64,000 nucleotides of DNA from Endozoicomonas euniceicola (GTDB lineage Bacteria; Pseudomonadota; Gammaproteobacteria; Pseudomonadales; Endozoicomonadaceae): contig NZ_CP103300.1 of the NCBI RefSeq assembly GCF_025562755.1, forward strand, positions 930,001 through 994,000. The letters are read 5' to 3'. Shown here piece after piece: positions 27,023 to 35,480 of this stretch (positions within the stretch are counted from its first letter, which is position 1; each line of letters opens with the position of its first letter). The notes under the pieces are model-generated. The model saw only the letters and a list, made by a program, of their open reading frames with translations, was not told the DNA's origin and did not search any database. The translations under genes were made by a program, and so were the position numbers.

Positions 27023-27133
27023 ACACAACTGCTGACCTTTTCGATCCAGACTGATTGCGTACAGCTTGTATCTTGTATATTGATGGCGTTAAGTGAGGAG
27101 CTGATGCCCCTCACTTATTTCCGGAATTAAATG

Positions 27134-27691
27134 CTATTCTGCACCCGCCGCCACTTCAGAATCTCCTAGTTCAGCAGCTACTGCCTTGTATGCCCCCTGA
27201 ACAACCTCTGGAGCCCAGTCAGAAAAAGCGTCTTCTGTATAAGTAATAATCTTTTCTTTCATAAGATAGACGGTAGGCTCGGCGGCTTCATAAAGTGTTG
27301 CTGATAACTCATAAGCACCATCTACAACTTGTTCTTTAGCATCTGTGATGGCTGTTATTATGTAAGTCATTTTTCCGTCTTCATCCTCTGATTCTGGTTC
27401 TTTAGCCTCAACCAAATAGCCCCACGCACTTTCAAGGGTTCCCCCTACAACCGTAGCTACAGAACCAACAACCGTTTTTGAGGCAACAAAGGCGTTTTTC
27501 GTGGCCACGATTGGATTTTGTACGATATATAGCGCCCCTTTGATAGCACCGCCTCCGCCATCAACAACTGCTTTAGCCACAACTTTCATTACTGAACCCC
27601 GTTCATTCTCAGCATAAGAGGGGGCGTTCATACAAGCGAGCAAAGCAAACCCAAACAACGCTTTCTTAATTAACTTCTGAAACATTTTCAT
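27134..27691 (-). CDS. Hypothetical secreted protein
   Basis: 185 residues with a clear signal peptide (ALFGFALLACMNAPSYAEN). The mature part is rich in Ala/Val/Gly and acidic residues with repeated amphipathic stretches (VVDGGGGAIKGALYIV, VVDGAYELSATLYEAAEP, VVQGAYKAVAAELGD). No cysteine in the mature part. No family recognised. Confidence 0.5.
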   Translation of the reverse strand: MKMFQKLIKKALFGFALLACMNAPSYAENERGSVMKVVAKAVVDGGGGAIKGALYIVQNPIVATKNAFVASKTVVGSVATVVGGTLESAWGYLVEAKEPESEDEDGKMTYIITAITDAKEQVVDGAYELSATLYEAAEPTVYLMKEKIITYTEDAFSDWAPEVVQGAYKAVAAELGDSEVAAGAE

Positions 27692-27869
27692 TCAACTCTA
27701 TATCGAAACATCGAACATCGAAGGACAGGAAAACAATAGACAACCTTCCTGATATTTTCCTGAAATATTTTTCAACCAAAAAAACAAAGGTATATCAGTC
27801 TATTTCTATGCGCTGACTTGTCCTGTTAACGTTTCAGAAGCTGCCTTTCAGATTTACAAGACAAAAGTC

Positions 27870-28097
27870 TTATATCTTCAATCGCTTGCACTCAGATACC
27901 ACAAGGTCATAACTCCAGGATAATCCATCAGGTGCGGCTTCTTCGTGTTCGATAAGCTTGTTACACATCTGCATAGGATTTAAGCCTTTCTTTTTAAGGC
28001 GCTCCAGCGTTGACTTCAGCTCTGCATCCTCGCTGCTGAGCTGCTCCTGTTCATCATGAGCCCCTTTTTTTCCGAAGCTGACCTTGATCTGTTTCAT
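27870..28097 (-). CDS. Hypothetical small protein
   Basis: 75 residues from ATG 28097 (MKQIKVSFGKKG), chosen because AGGACAGGGTG precedes it; the frame extends to 28127. Charged and helical; the core LERLKKKGLNPMQMCNKLIEHEE looks like a small helix-bundle domain. Divergent from the 28220 gene with about 120 bp between them. Function unknown. Confidence 0.5.
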   Translation of the reverse strand: MKQIKVSFGKKGAHDEQEQLSSEDAELKSTLERLKKKGLNPMQMCNKLIEHEEAAPDGLSWSYDLVVSECKRLKI

Positions 28098-28219
28098 CAC
28101 CCTGTCCTTTTCATACGGTTTAGACACTGACTAATTATGAGTATTAACAAGAGATAGCCTACTTGCCAGTACTCTATACTCTTCCAGTCCACCTTGCATG
28201 CCGTACGCAGGAGGAAAGC

Positions 28220-28771
28220 ATGAAACGTCTTTATTATCTGACCGACACACTCAACAGCGTCAGCCAGATCAGTGACGACCTGCACAACAAGGGTGTCACC
28301 GACTGGCATATTCATGTCCTCAGCAAGGATGAGGCGGGGCTTTATCATCGCCATGTTCACAGTGCGCATCTGTTTCAGCAAAACGATGTGATTCATTCGG
28401 GAGAGCTGGGAGCGATGTTAGGTGGCACGATTAGCCTGATCACTGTGTTCGTGTTGTACGTCATTCTGCCGTTTATTTCTGAACCTGTTCCCCCAATGAT
28501 TCCATTAATTGTCGCAGGCGTATTTACCTTGTTTGGCGCATGGAGCGGGGGACTGGTCGGGTCGATGAGGGATAATTACAAGATAGCGCAGTTCCATGAC
28601 GATATTGAGCAGGGTAAGCACCTGATCATGGTGGATGTTCACAAACCCCAGGAGCAACAGGTTCGGCAACAGCTACGTCAGTATCATCCGGAGGCATTGC
28701 TGGCCGCTATTGGGTCTTCGTGGATTCTGCCTTTCAATCGTCGTTTCTGGCTTAAGCCGAAACGGTTATAA
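28220..28771 (+). CDS. Hypothetical inner-membrane protein (two membrane segments)
   Basis: 183 residues from ATG 28220 (MKRLYYLTDTLNSV) directly after a strong GGAGGAAAG. A cytoplasmic N-terminal domain (about 1-65) resembling small stress-type domains with HIHVLSKDEAGL, then two membrane helices (about 65-90 and 100-125) around a glycine-rich GGTISLI / GAWSGGLVGSM, then a cytoplasmic tail. I do not recognise a named family with confidence. Confidence 0.6.
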   Translation: MKRLYYLTDTLNSVSQISDDLHNKGVTDWHIHVLSKDEAGLYHRHVHSAHLFQQNDVIHSGELGAMLGGTISLITVFVLYVILPFISEPVPPMIPLIVAGVFTLFGAWSGGLVGSMRDNYKIAQFHDDIEQGKHLIMVDVHKPQEQQVRQQLRQYHPEALLAAIGSSWILPFNRRFWLKPKRL

Positions 28772-28850
28772 AGCTTTCTACCTATTCGGCCCCGGCAGCG
28801 TAACCAGTACAATTTCACTCCATTTGTGAATCAACTTTCCTGGATGAACT

Positions 28851-29225
28851 ATGGAGTATGAATTTCGTCGTGATCTGACAGGGCGTATAGAAGCGCGTTT
28901 TTCAATGAATCACGAAGCGATGGGTAACTGGCTGCTGGCAGAACCCGCAGCCAGGGCAGAACGGCTGGAACCGTTGTTCAAAGCTATTACCGAACTGCAA
29001 TCCGGTGGGCGCTGGGCATTCAGCCTGCCCGGCCTGGAGTTTAACCTCAGACTGACACGTACTGACGCGATTGTGCGTTCAGCCGTCTTGCCAGAATACG
29101 ACCTTGATGAAGAGTCTATGGACGACGACATGGACTTCTACGATCAGGAACTTCATGCCGAGTGCGGACTGGATGATTTTAAAACCATGCTGAATGCCTG
29201 GCAGGGGTTTAACCAACAGGCGTGA
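28851..29225 (+). CDS. yacL: YacL family protein (UPF0231)
   Basis: 124 residues. Conserved opening MEYEFRRDLTGRIEARFSMNHEAMGNWL and ending MDFYDQELHAECGLDDFKTML match the E. coli YacL pattern (MDYEFLRD..., CGVEDF). Function unknown. Its 3' end matters here: short copies of its last ~85 bases recur in each unit of the zinc-finger array just downstream (29742-29789 and others). Confidence 0.85.
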   Translation: MEYEFRRDLTGRIEARFSMNHEAMGNWLLAEPAARAERLEPLFKAITELQSGGRWAFSLPGLEFNLRLTRTDAIVRSAVLPEYDLDEESMDDDMDFYDQELHAECGLDDFKTMLNAWQGFNQQA

Positions 29226-29231
29226 CACACT

Positions 29232-29275
29232 CCCTCCACTAAATCGGCAAGCCGATTCTAGTGGGGGCTTCTAAT
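29232..29275 (-). mobile_element. Right-end hairpin of a degenerate IS200/IS605-type element
   Basis: CTCCACT-AAATCGGC (29234-29248) pairs with GCCGATTCTAGTGGG (29251-29265), followed by GGGGCTTCT. The layout (hairpin, GGCTTCT, then a leftward tnpB end) repeats that beside the intact tnpB at 41.4 kb (CCCACC...GGTGAGGCTTCTGAT). It could also terminate yacL. Confidence 0.45.
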
Positions 29276-29281
29276 CGGGAA

Positions 29282-29488
29282 TTACGTGCGACCCACTATG
29301 TCAAATAACATAGCCTCTCGCTGTCGTACAGGTTGCCGAACCACGACAGGGGAACTCTTTACACATACGCTGTGTCCCAGCGCATCGGCGGTACAAGCCA
29401 GAAAACGGTTGTGTTTTCCTGATTTGTTTCTCGTAGTTGCCTCGCTATCCATCTCCATCCAAACCTTCAAAGGTCGCGCCGCTCCCAA
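29282..29488 (-). pseudogene. Remnant of an IS605-type tnpB 3' end
   Basis: The minus frame ends ALGHSVCVKSSPVVVRQPVRQREA and stops at 29282, which resembles the variable C-terminal tail of TnpB proteins and is followed at once by the right-end-like hairpin. No RuvC or zinc-finger part remains. The wider stretch 29226-29535 holds nothing else convincing; an 11-bp inverted pair (CATAGCCTCTC at 29309, GAGAGGCTATG at 29490) is unexplained. Confidence 0.4.
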
Positions 29489-29535
29489 TGAGAGGCTATG
29501 GATGGAGAATTTCGCAAGGTTCGTTAAAAATCGTA

Positions 29536-29741
29536 TTAGCGGTTTACCTCATAGCCTGCACTGATTAACGCTGTGCAGGCTTGATCCAGCTGGACAGATT
29601 TCACCAAACCATAATCAGTGTCGTACGTAGACAGGGCAAACAGACTGGTACACGCTTCAGCCAGGGTTTGTTGCCAATCCCGCCAGAATACGAGTCAGTT
29701 CAAAATTCAGAGGGCTGGTCATTTTCAGTGCCGACAGCATG
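29536..29741 (-). pseudogene. Truncated, frameshifted copy of an ACT-domain gene
   Basis: Reading leftward: LSALKMTSPLNFELTRILAGLAT, then after a one-base shift LAEACTSLFALSTYDTDYGL and ALISAGYEVNR-stop. This matches the C-terminal half of the intact gene at 36368-36769 (LKVTGPLDFALTGILAGLATTLDEAG, LFALSTYDTDYILVK). The 5' end is missing and joins directly to a copy of the yacL 3' end at about 29742. The two ACT copies bracket the zinc-finger array. Confidence 0.8.
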
Positions 29742-29954
29742 ATTTTAAAACCATGCTGGATGCCCTGGAGCCGTTTAATGCTCAATGAAAGCCCCTGCCT
29801 GTTATGGCAAACGAAAAACTTCTTTCCCGCTCTTTCCCGCAAGCAAAATTTCCACTAACTGCTGCAATCCTGTCTATTATTAAACGTTGCTTATACAGCT
29901 TTGTGTGAAAGGATTAACTCTCAGCTTTTTATGCCTTACACAGGAGTATCAGGT

Positions 29955-30728
29955 ATGCCGGATTTCATCTGTAGTGTATGTGAGCAACCTTTCAAAACTG
30001 AGGCCTCTCTGAAAGTTCATAGGCGAATCCACACTAGTGATGAGTCTTTGCGGTGCAACATATGTAACAGGGTTTGCCCTTCTTCCAGTAAACTCACCAC
30101 ACATATGCGTATCCATACTGGTGAAAGACCTTTTGAATGTGATTTTTGCCCCTGGGCTTTTAGAACTAAAGGAAACCTGAATAAGCACTTAACAATCCAT
30201 AGCGGTTTAAAACCTTTTCGCTGTGATGAGTGCAACAGGGATTTTAGGACTAAACAACTACTGACTCAGCACAGTGCAGTCCATAGCGATGAACGCCCTT
30301 ATAAGTGTCTGCCATGCGGTATTTCTTTTGCTACGCAAAGCTCTTTTTGCAATCATAAAAAGACGGCCGTTCATAGAAAAAACGAATCAGCTACCCAGTC
30401 TACCACTGTGCATATGCACACGGAACCAGAGGGAGTGGTAGCCGTAACAACCCGAACTAAGGTATCTTTAAACAGTACTGAAACCTTAAGCACCGTCACA
30501 TCCCCGATAGGAAGTGCCTATCTACTAGTCACTGAATACCGCTCTGCAGCCACTGCCACTATAACAACGGCAACGGCAACCCAGGGATCAGGACTAGTAA
30601 CCACGTATACTAAGCAAAACGTTCCGGGTTCTGGCCCTGAAAGCATTTATTCAGATCAATCAATCGATGAGCTACTGGAAATGTATCAGCCTGATTCTGA
30701 AGAGACATTTGATGACATTCCCAGTTGA
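29955..30728 (+). CDS. C2H2 zinc-finger protein 1 with acidic tail
   Basis: 257 residues: five tandem C2H2 fingers (about residues 5-145) joined by classical linkers (IHTGERPFEC, VHSDERPYKC). A Ser/Thr-rich tail (ESATQSTTVHMHTEPEGVVAV, ATATITTATATQGSG) follows, then an acidic end DELLEMYQPDSEETFDDIPS. Start at ATG 29955 (MPDFICSVCEQ) after AGGAG at good spacing. Tandem fingers with such linkers bind DNA in eukaryotes; the acidic, Leu/aromatic-bearing end resembles transcription activation domains. Both roles here are inferred. No secretion signal is visible. Confidence 0.82.
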   Translation: MPDFICSVCEQPFKTEASLKVHRRIHTSDESLRCNICNRVCPSSSKLTTHMRIHTGERPFECDFCPWAFRTKGNLNKHLTIHSGLKPFRCDECNRDFRTKQLLTQHSAVHSDERPYKCLPCGISFATQSSFCNHKKTAVHRKNESATQSTTVHMHTEPEGVVAVTTRTKVSLNSTETLSTVTSPIGSAYLLVTEYRSAATATITTATATQGSGLVTTYTKQNVPGSGPESIYSDQSIDELLEMYQPDSEETFDDIPS

Positions 30729-31051
30729 ACAAAACAACGCCTCCACGTTTTTCTGACCTGTCTGGTCAGTAAGCATATCCTCTTTTTTGGCACTGGAAGT
30801 ACTTATTCAGAACTTCCACGCCGAGTGCGGACTGGATTATTTTAAAACCATGCTGGATACACTGGAGCCGTTTAATGCTCAATGAAAGCCCCTGCCTGTT
30901 ATAGCAAACGAAAAACTTCTTTCCCGCTCTTTCCCGCAAGCAAAATTTCCACTAACTGCTGCAATCCTGTCTATTATTAAACGTTGCTTATACAGCTTTG
31001 TGTGAAAGGATTAACTCTCAGCTTTTTATGCCTTACACAGGAGTATCAGGT

Positions 31052-31834
31052 ATGCCGGATTTCATCTGTAGTGTATGTGAGCAATCTTTCAAAACTAAGG
31101 ATTCTCTCAAAGCTCATAAGCGAACCCACACTAGTGATGAGTCTTTGCGGTGCAACATATGTAACAGGGTTTGCCCTTCTCCCAGTCAACTCACCAGACA
31201 TATGCGTATCCATACTGGTGAAAGACCTTTTATATGTAATTTTTGCCCCAGAACTTTTGCAGCTAAAGAAAACCTGACTAGGCACTTAACAATCCATAGC
31301 GGTGTAAAACCTTTTCGCTGTGGTGAATGCAACAGGGATTTTAGGACTAAACAATTACTGACTCAGCACAGTGCAGTCCATAGCGATGAACGCCCTTATA
31401 AGTGTCTGCCATGCGGTGTTTCTTTTGCTATGCAAAGCTCTTTTTACAGGCATAATAAGACGGCCGTTCATAGAAAAAACGAATCAGCTACCCAGTCTAC
31501 CACTGTGCATATGCACACGGAACCAGAGGGAGTGGTAGCCGTAACAACCCGAACCACCAAGGTATCTTCAAACAGTACTGAAACCTTAAGCACCGTCACA
31601 TCCCCGATAGGAAGTGCCTATCTACTAGTCACTGAATACCGCTCTGCAGCCACTGCCACTATAACAACGGCAACGGCAACGGCAACCCAGGGATCAGGAC
31701 TAGTAACCACGTATACTAAGCAAAACGTTCCGGGTTCTGGCCCTGAAAGCATTTATTCAGATCAATCAATCGATGAGCTACTGGAAATGTATCAGCCTGA
31801 TTCTGAAGAGACATTTGATGACATTCCCAGTTGA
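31052..31834 (+). CDS. C2H2 zinc-finger protein 2 with acidic tail
   Basis: Closest paralogue of copy 1: five fingers, with most differences inside or beside finger helices (for example EQPFKTEASLKVH versus EQSFKTKDSLKAH; CPWAFRTKGNLNKH versus CPRTFAAKENLTRH). The tail is almost identical except for one extra Thr and one extra Thr-Ala pair (codon-multiple indels in ACCAAG and CGGCAA repeats). Start at ATG 31052. Same leader and ribosome site as copy 1, so each gene probably carries its own expression signals. Confidence 0.82.
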   Translation: MPDFICSVCEQSFKTKDSLKAHKRTHTSDESLRCNICNRVCPSPSQLTRHMRIHTGERPFICNFCPRTFAAKENLTRHLTIHSGVKPFRCGECNRDFRTKQLLTQHSAVHSDERPYKCLPCGVSFAMQSSFYRHNKTAVHRKNESATQSTTVHMHTEPEGVVAVTTRTTKVSSNSTETLSTVTSPIGSAYLLVTEYRSAATATITTATATATQGSGLVTTYTKQNVPGSGPESIYSDQSIDELLEMYQPDSEETFDDIPS

Positions 31835-32149
31835 ACAAAACAACGCCTCCACGTTTTTCTGACCTGTCTGGTCAGTAAGCATATCCTCTTTTTTGGCACT
31901 GGAAGTACTTATTCAGAACTTCCACGCCAAGTGCGGACAACATGATTTTAAAACCATGCTGGATGCCCGGGTGCCGTTTAATGCTCAATGAAAGCCCCTG
32001 CCTGTTTGTAGCAAACGAAAAGTTTCTTTCCCGCAAGTAAAATTTCCACTAACTGCCGCAATCTTGTCTACCATTAAATGTTGCTTATGCGGCCTGAAGT
32101 AAAAGGATTAACTCTGTGCTTTTTTGTGCCTTACACAGGAGTATCAGGC

Positions 32150-33004
32150 ATGCCAAAATTTCAGTGTAATGAGTGCCAGAAAGTTCTCGCATCTGCGCAG
32201 ACTCTCAAAATCCATAAGCTAACCCACAGTGGTAAGCATCCTTATAAGTGCGACATATGTAACAAGGGTTTTTCTCGTCCCAATCATCTCGCCCAACATA
32301 TGCATACCCATACCGGTGCAAAACCTTTTCCATGTACTGAATGTGACAAGGCTTTTACATCTCAAGGGAACCTGAATGCACACCTCCTACTCCATACCGG
32401 TGAAAAATCTTTTGAATGTCAGGTATGCACCAAGACTTTTGCAAGTAATAGAAACATGAAAGCGCACATGCGAACCCATACCGGTGAACGCCCTTATGAG
32501 TGTCTGCCATGCGGTACTTTTTTTACTCAACCAGGCACTTTGAACAGGCATGATAAAAGTATTCATGCCCCAGGCGCACCTTTTCTGTGTCAACTATGCG
32601 ATTATCGTTTTAGTCAACAGCGCTATCTAACCAAGCACAACCTGGCACGACACCCATCCGAATCAGCTACCCAGTCTACCACTGTGCATATGCACACGGA
32701 ACCAGAGGGAGTGGTAGCCGTAACAACCCGAACCAAGGTATCTTTAAACAGTACTGAAACCTTAAGCACCGTCACATCCCCGATAGGAAGTGCCTATCTA
32801 CTAGTCACTGAATACCGCTCTGCAGCCACTGCCACTATAACAACGGCAACGGCAACCCAGGGATCAGGACTAGTAACCACGTATACTGAGCAAAACGTTC
32901 CGGATTCTGGCTCTAAAAGCATTTTTTCAGATGTATCAAACGATGAACTACTGAGTATTTATAATCCTGATCCTGAAGAGACATTTGATGACATTCCCAG
33001 TTGA
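32150..33004 (+). CDS. C2H2 zinc-finger protein 3 (six fingers) with acidic tail
   Basis: 284 residues with six fingers; the first five are joined by canonical TGEKP-type linkers (HTGAKPFPC, HTGEKSFEC, HTGERPYEC) and the last reads CQLCDYRFSQQRYLTKHNLARH. One more finger than its neighbours, so array length itself varies. The end differs slightly (DELLSIYNPDPEETFDDIPS). Start at ATG 32150 after CACAGGAGTATCAGGC. Confidence 0.82.
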   Translation: MPKFQCNECQKVLASAQTLKIHKLTHSGKHPYKCDICNKGFSRPNHLAQHMHTHTGAKPFPCTECDKAFTSQGNLNAHLLLHTGEKSFECQVCTKTFASNRNMKAHMRTHTGERPYECLPCGTFFTQPGTLNRHDKSIHAPGAPFLCQLCDYRFSQQRYLTKHNLARHPSESATQSTTVHMHTEPEGVVAVTTRTKVSLNSTETLSTVTSPIGSAYLLVTEYRSAATATITTATATQGSGLVTTYTEQNVPDSGSKSIFSDVSNDELLSIYNPDPEETFDDIPS

Positions 33005-33319
33005 ACAAAACAGTGCCTCCACGTTTTTCCGACCTGTCTGGTCAGTAAGCATGTCCTCTTTTTTGGCACTGGAAGTACTTATTCAGAACTTCCATGCCGA
33101 GTGCGAACTGGATTATTTTAAAACCATGCTGAATACCCGGGAGCCGTTTAATGTTCAATGAAAGCCCCTGCCTGTTTGTAACAAACAAAAAGTTTCTTTC
33201 CAGCAAGTAAAATTTCCACCAACTGCCGCAATCTTGTCTACCATTAAATGTTACTTATGCAGCCTGAGGTGAAAGGATTAACTCTGTGCTTTTTTGTGTC
33301 TTACATAGGAGTATCAGGC

Positions 33320-34090
33320 ATGCCAGTTCAGTGTGATGTGTGTAAGAAAGTTCTCGCAAACCGGAAAACTCTCAGAGTTCATAAGCTAATCCATACTGGT
33401 GAGTGGCCTTATCAATGCGATATTTGTAACAGAAAATTTAGGACTTCCGGTGATCGCACCAGACACATACGTACCCATACTGATGACCGGCCTTATCAAT
33501 GCGATATATGTAACAACAAATTTTGTAGTACCTCTGAACTCACCAGACACACGCGAACCCATACCGGTAAAAGCCCTTATAGGTGTCTGCCATGCGGTAT
33601 TCCTTTTACTCAATTAAGCTCTTTGAAAAGGCATGATCAAACTGTTCATGCCCCAGACGCACCTTTTCTGTGTCAACTATGCAATGATCGTTTTAGTCAA
33701 CAGTGCTATCTTGCCAGGCACAATGAGGCACAACACCCATCCGAATCAGCAACCCAGTCTGCCACTGTGCATACGCACGAGGAACCAGAGGGAGTGGTAG
33801 CCGTAACAACCCAAACCACCAAGGTATCTTCAAACAGTACTGCAACCTTAAGCACCGTCAGTTCCCCGATAGGAAGTGCCTATCTACTAGTCACTGAATA
33901 CCGCTCTGCAGCCACTGCCACTATAACAACGGCAATGGCAACCCAGGGATCAGGACTAGTGACCGCGGATACTGAGCAAAACGCTCCGGGTTCTGGCTCT
34001 GAAAACATTTATTCAGATCAATCAATCGATGAGCTACTGGAAATGTATTATCCTGATTCTGAAGAGACATTTGATGACATTCCCAGTTGA
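33320..34090 (+). CDS. C2H2 zinc-finger protein 4 with acidic tail
   Basis: 256 residues, five fingers (first: CDVCKKVLANRKTLRVHKLIH). Fingers 2 and 3 have distinct helices (RTSGDRTRH, CSTSELTRH), while fingers 4-5 are nearly the same as in copy 5 (SSLKRHDQTVH, QQCYLARHN). The tail has S-SPIG (SerSer) in place of T-SPIG, also shared with copy 5, so copies 4 and 5 are sister duplicates. Start at ATG 33320. Confidence 0.82.
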   Translation: MPVQCDVCKKVLANRKTLRVHKLIHTGEWPYQCDICNRKFRTSGDRTRHIRTHTDDRPYQCDICNNKFCSTSELTRHTRTHTGKSPYRCLPCGIPFTQLSSLKRHDQTVHAPDAPFLCQLCNDRFSQQCYLARHNEAQHPSESATQSATVHTHEEPEGVVAVTTQTTKVSSNSTATLSTVSSPIGSAYLLVTEYRSAATATITTAMATQGSGLVTADTEQNAPGSGSENIYSDQSIDELLEMYYPDSEETFDDIPS

Positions 34091-34404
34091 ACCAAACAGT
34101 GCCTCCACGTTTTTCCGACCTGTCTGGTCAGTAAGCATATCCTCTTTTTTGGCACTGGAAGTACTTATTCAGAACTTCCACGCCGAGTACGGACTGGATT
34201 ATTTTAAAACCATGCTGAATGCCCGGGAGCCGTTTAATGCTCAATGAAAGCCCCTGCCTGTTTTAACAAACGAAAAGTTTCTTTCCCGCAAGTGAAATTT
34301 CCACTAACTGCCGCAATCTTGTCTACCATTAAATGTTACTTATGCAGCCAGAAGTGAAAGGATTAACTCTGTGCTTTTTTACGCCTTACATAGGAGTATC
34401 AGGC

Positions 34405-35175
34405 ATGCCAGTTCAGTGTGTTGTGTGTGGGAAATTTCTCACAAGCAATAAAACTCTCAACATTCATAAGCTAATCCATACTGGTAAGCGGCCTCATCAA
34501 TGCGATATATGTAACAGCGGTTTTAAGACTTTAACTGAACTCACCGTACACAGGCGAATCCATACCGGTGAACGCCCTTATCGATGCGATATATGTAAGA
34601 GCGAATTTCGTTCTACCACTGCACTCACCAGACACACGCGAATCCATACCGGTAACCACCCTCATAAGTGTCTGCCATGCGGTATTTCTTTTAGTCAATC
34701 AGGCTCTTTGAAAAGGCATGATCAAACTGTTCATGCCCCAGACGCACCTTTTCTGTGTCAACTATGCAATGATCGTTTTAGTCAACAGTGCTATCTTGCC
34801 AGGCACAATAAGGCACATCACTCATCCGAATCAGCAACCCAGTCTGCCACTGTGCATACGCACGCGGAACCAGAGGGAGTGGTAGCCGTAACAACCCGAA
34901 CCACCAAGGTATCTTCAAACAGTACTGCAACCTTAAGCACCGTCAGTTCCCCGATAGGAAGTGCCTATCTACTAGTCACTGAATACCGCTCTGCAGCCAC
35001 TGCCACTATAACAACGGCATTGGCAACCCAGGGATCAGGACTAGTGACCGCGGATACTGAGCAAAACGCTCCGGGTTCTGCCTCTGAAAGCATTTTTTCA
35101 GACCAATCAATCGATGAGCTACTGGAAATGTATCAGCCTGATCCTGAAGAGACATTTGATGACATTCCCAGTTGA
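34405..35175 (+). CDS. C2H2 zinc-finger protein 5 with acidic tail
   Basis: 256 residues, five fingers (CVVCGKFLTSNKTLNIHKLIH, CDICNSGFKTLTELTVHRRIH, CDICKSEFRSTTALTRHTRIH, then two near-identical to copy 4). Tail and acidic end (DELLEMYQPDPEETFDDIPS) conserved. Start at ATG 34405 after TAGGAGTATCAGGC. Variation is concentrated in the first three fingers. Confidence 0.82.
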   Translation: MPVQCVVCGKFLTSNKTLNIHKLIHTGKRPHQCDICNSGFKTLTELTVHRRIHTGERPYRCDICKSEFRSTTALTRHTRIHTGNHPHKCLPCGISFSQSGSLKRHDQTVHAPDAPFLCQLCNDRFSQQCYLARHNKAHHSSESATQSATVHTHAEPEGVVAVTTRTTKVSSNSTATLSTVSSPIGSAYLLVTEYRSAATATITTALATQGSGLVTADTEQNAPGSASESIFSDQSIDELLEMYQPDPEETFDDIPS

Positions 35176-35480
35176 ACAAAACAGTGCCTCCGCGTTTTTT
35201 CCGACCTGTCTGGTCAGTAAGCATATCCTCTTTTTTGGCACTGGAAGTACTTATTCAGAACTTCCACGCGGAATGATTTTAAAACCATGCTGGATGCCCG
35301 GGAGCCGTTTAATGCTCAATGAAAGCCCCTGCCTGTTTGTAGCAAACGAAAAGTTTCTTTCCCGCAAGTAAAATTTCCACTAACTGCCGCAATCCTGTCT
35401 ATTGTTGAATGTTACTTACAAAGTTTGGAATGAAAGGATCAGCTCTGTGTCTTTTTGTACCTTACACAGGAGTACCAGAC

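Noticed and set aside
29286..29564. Plus-strand frame of 92 codons before the zinc-finger array
   Set aside because: No ribosome site or domain; the opposite strand resembles a tnpB end and an ACT pseudogene.
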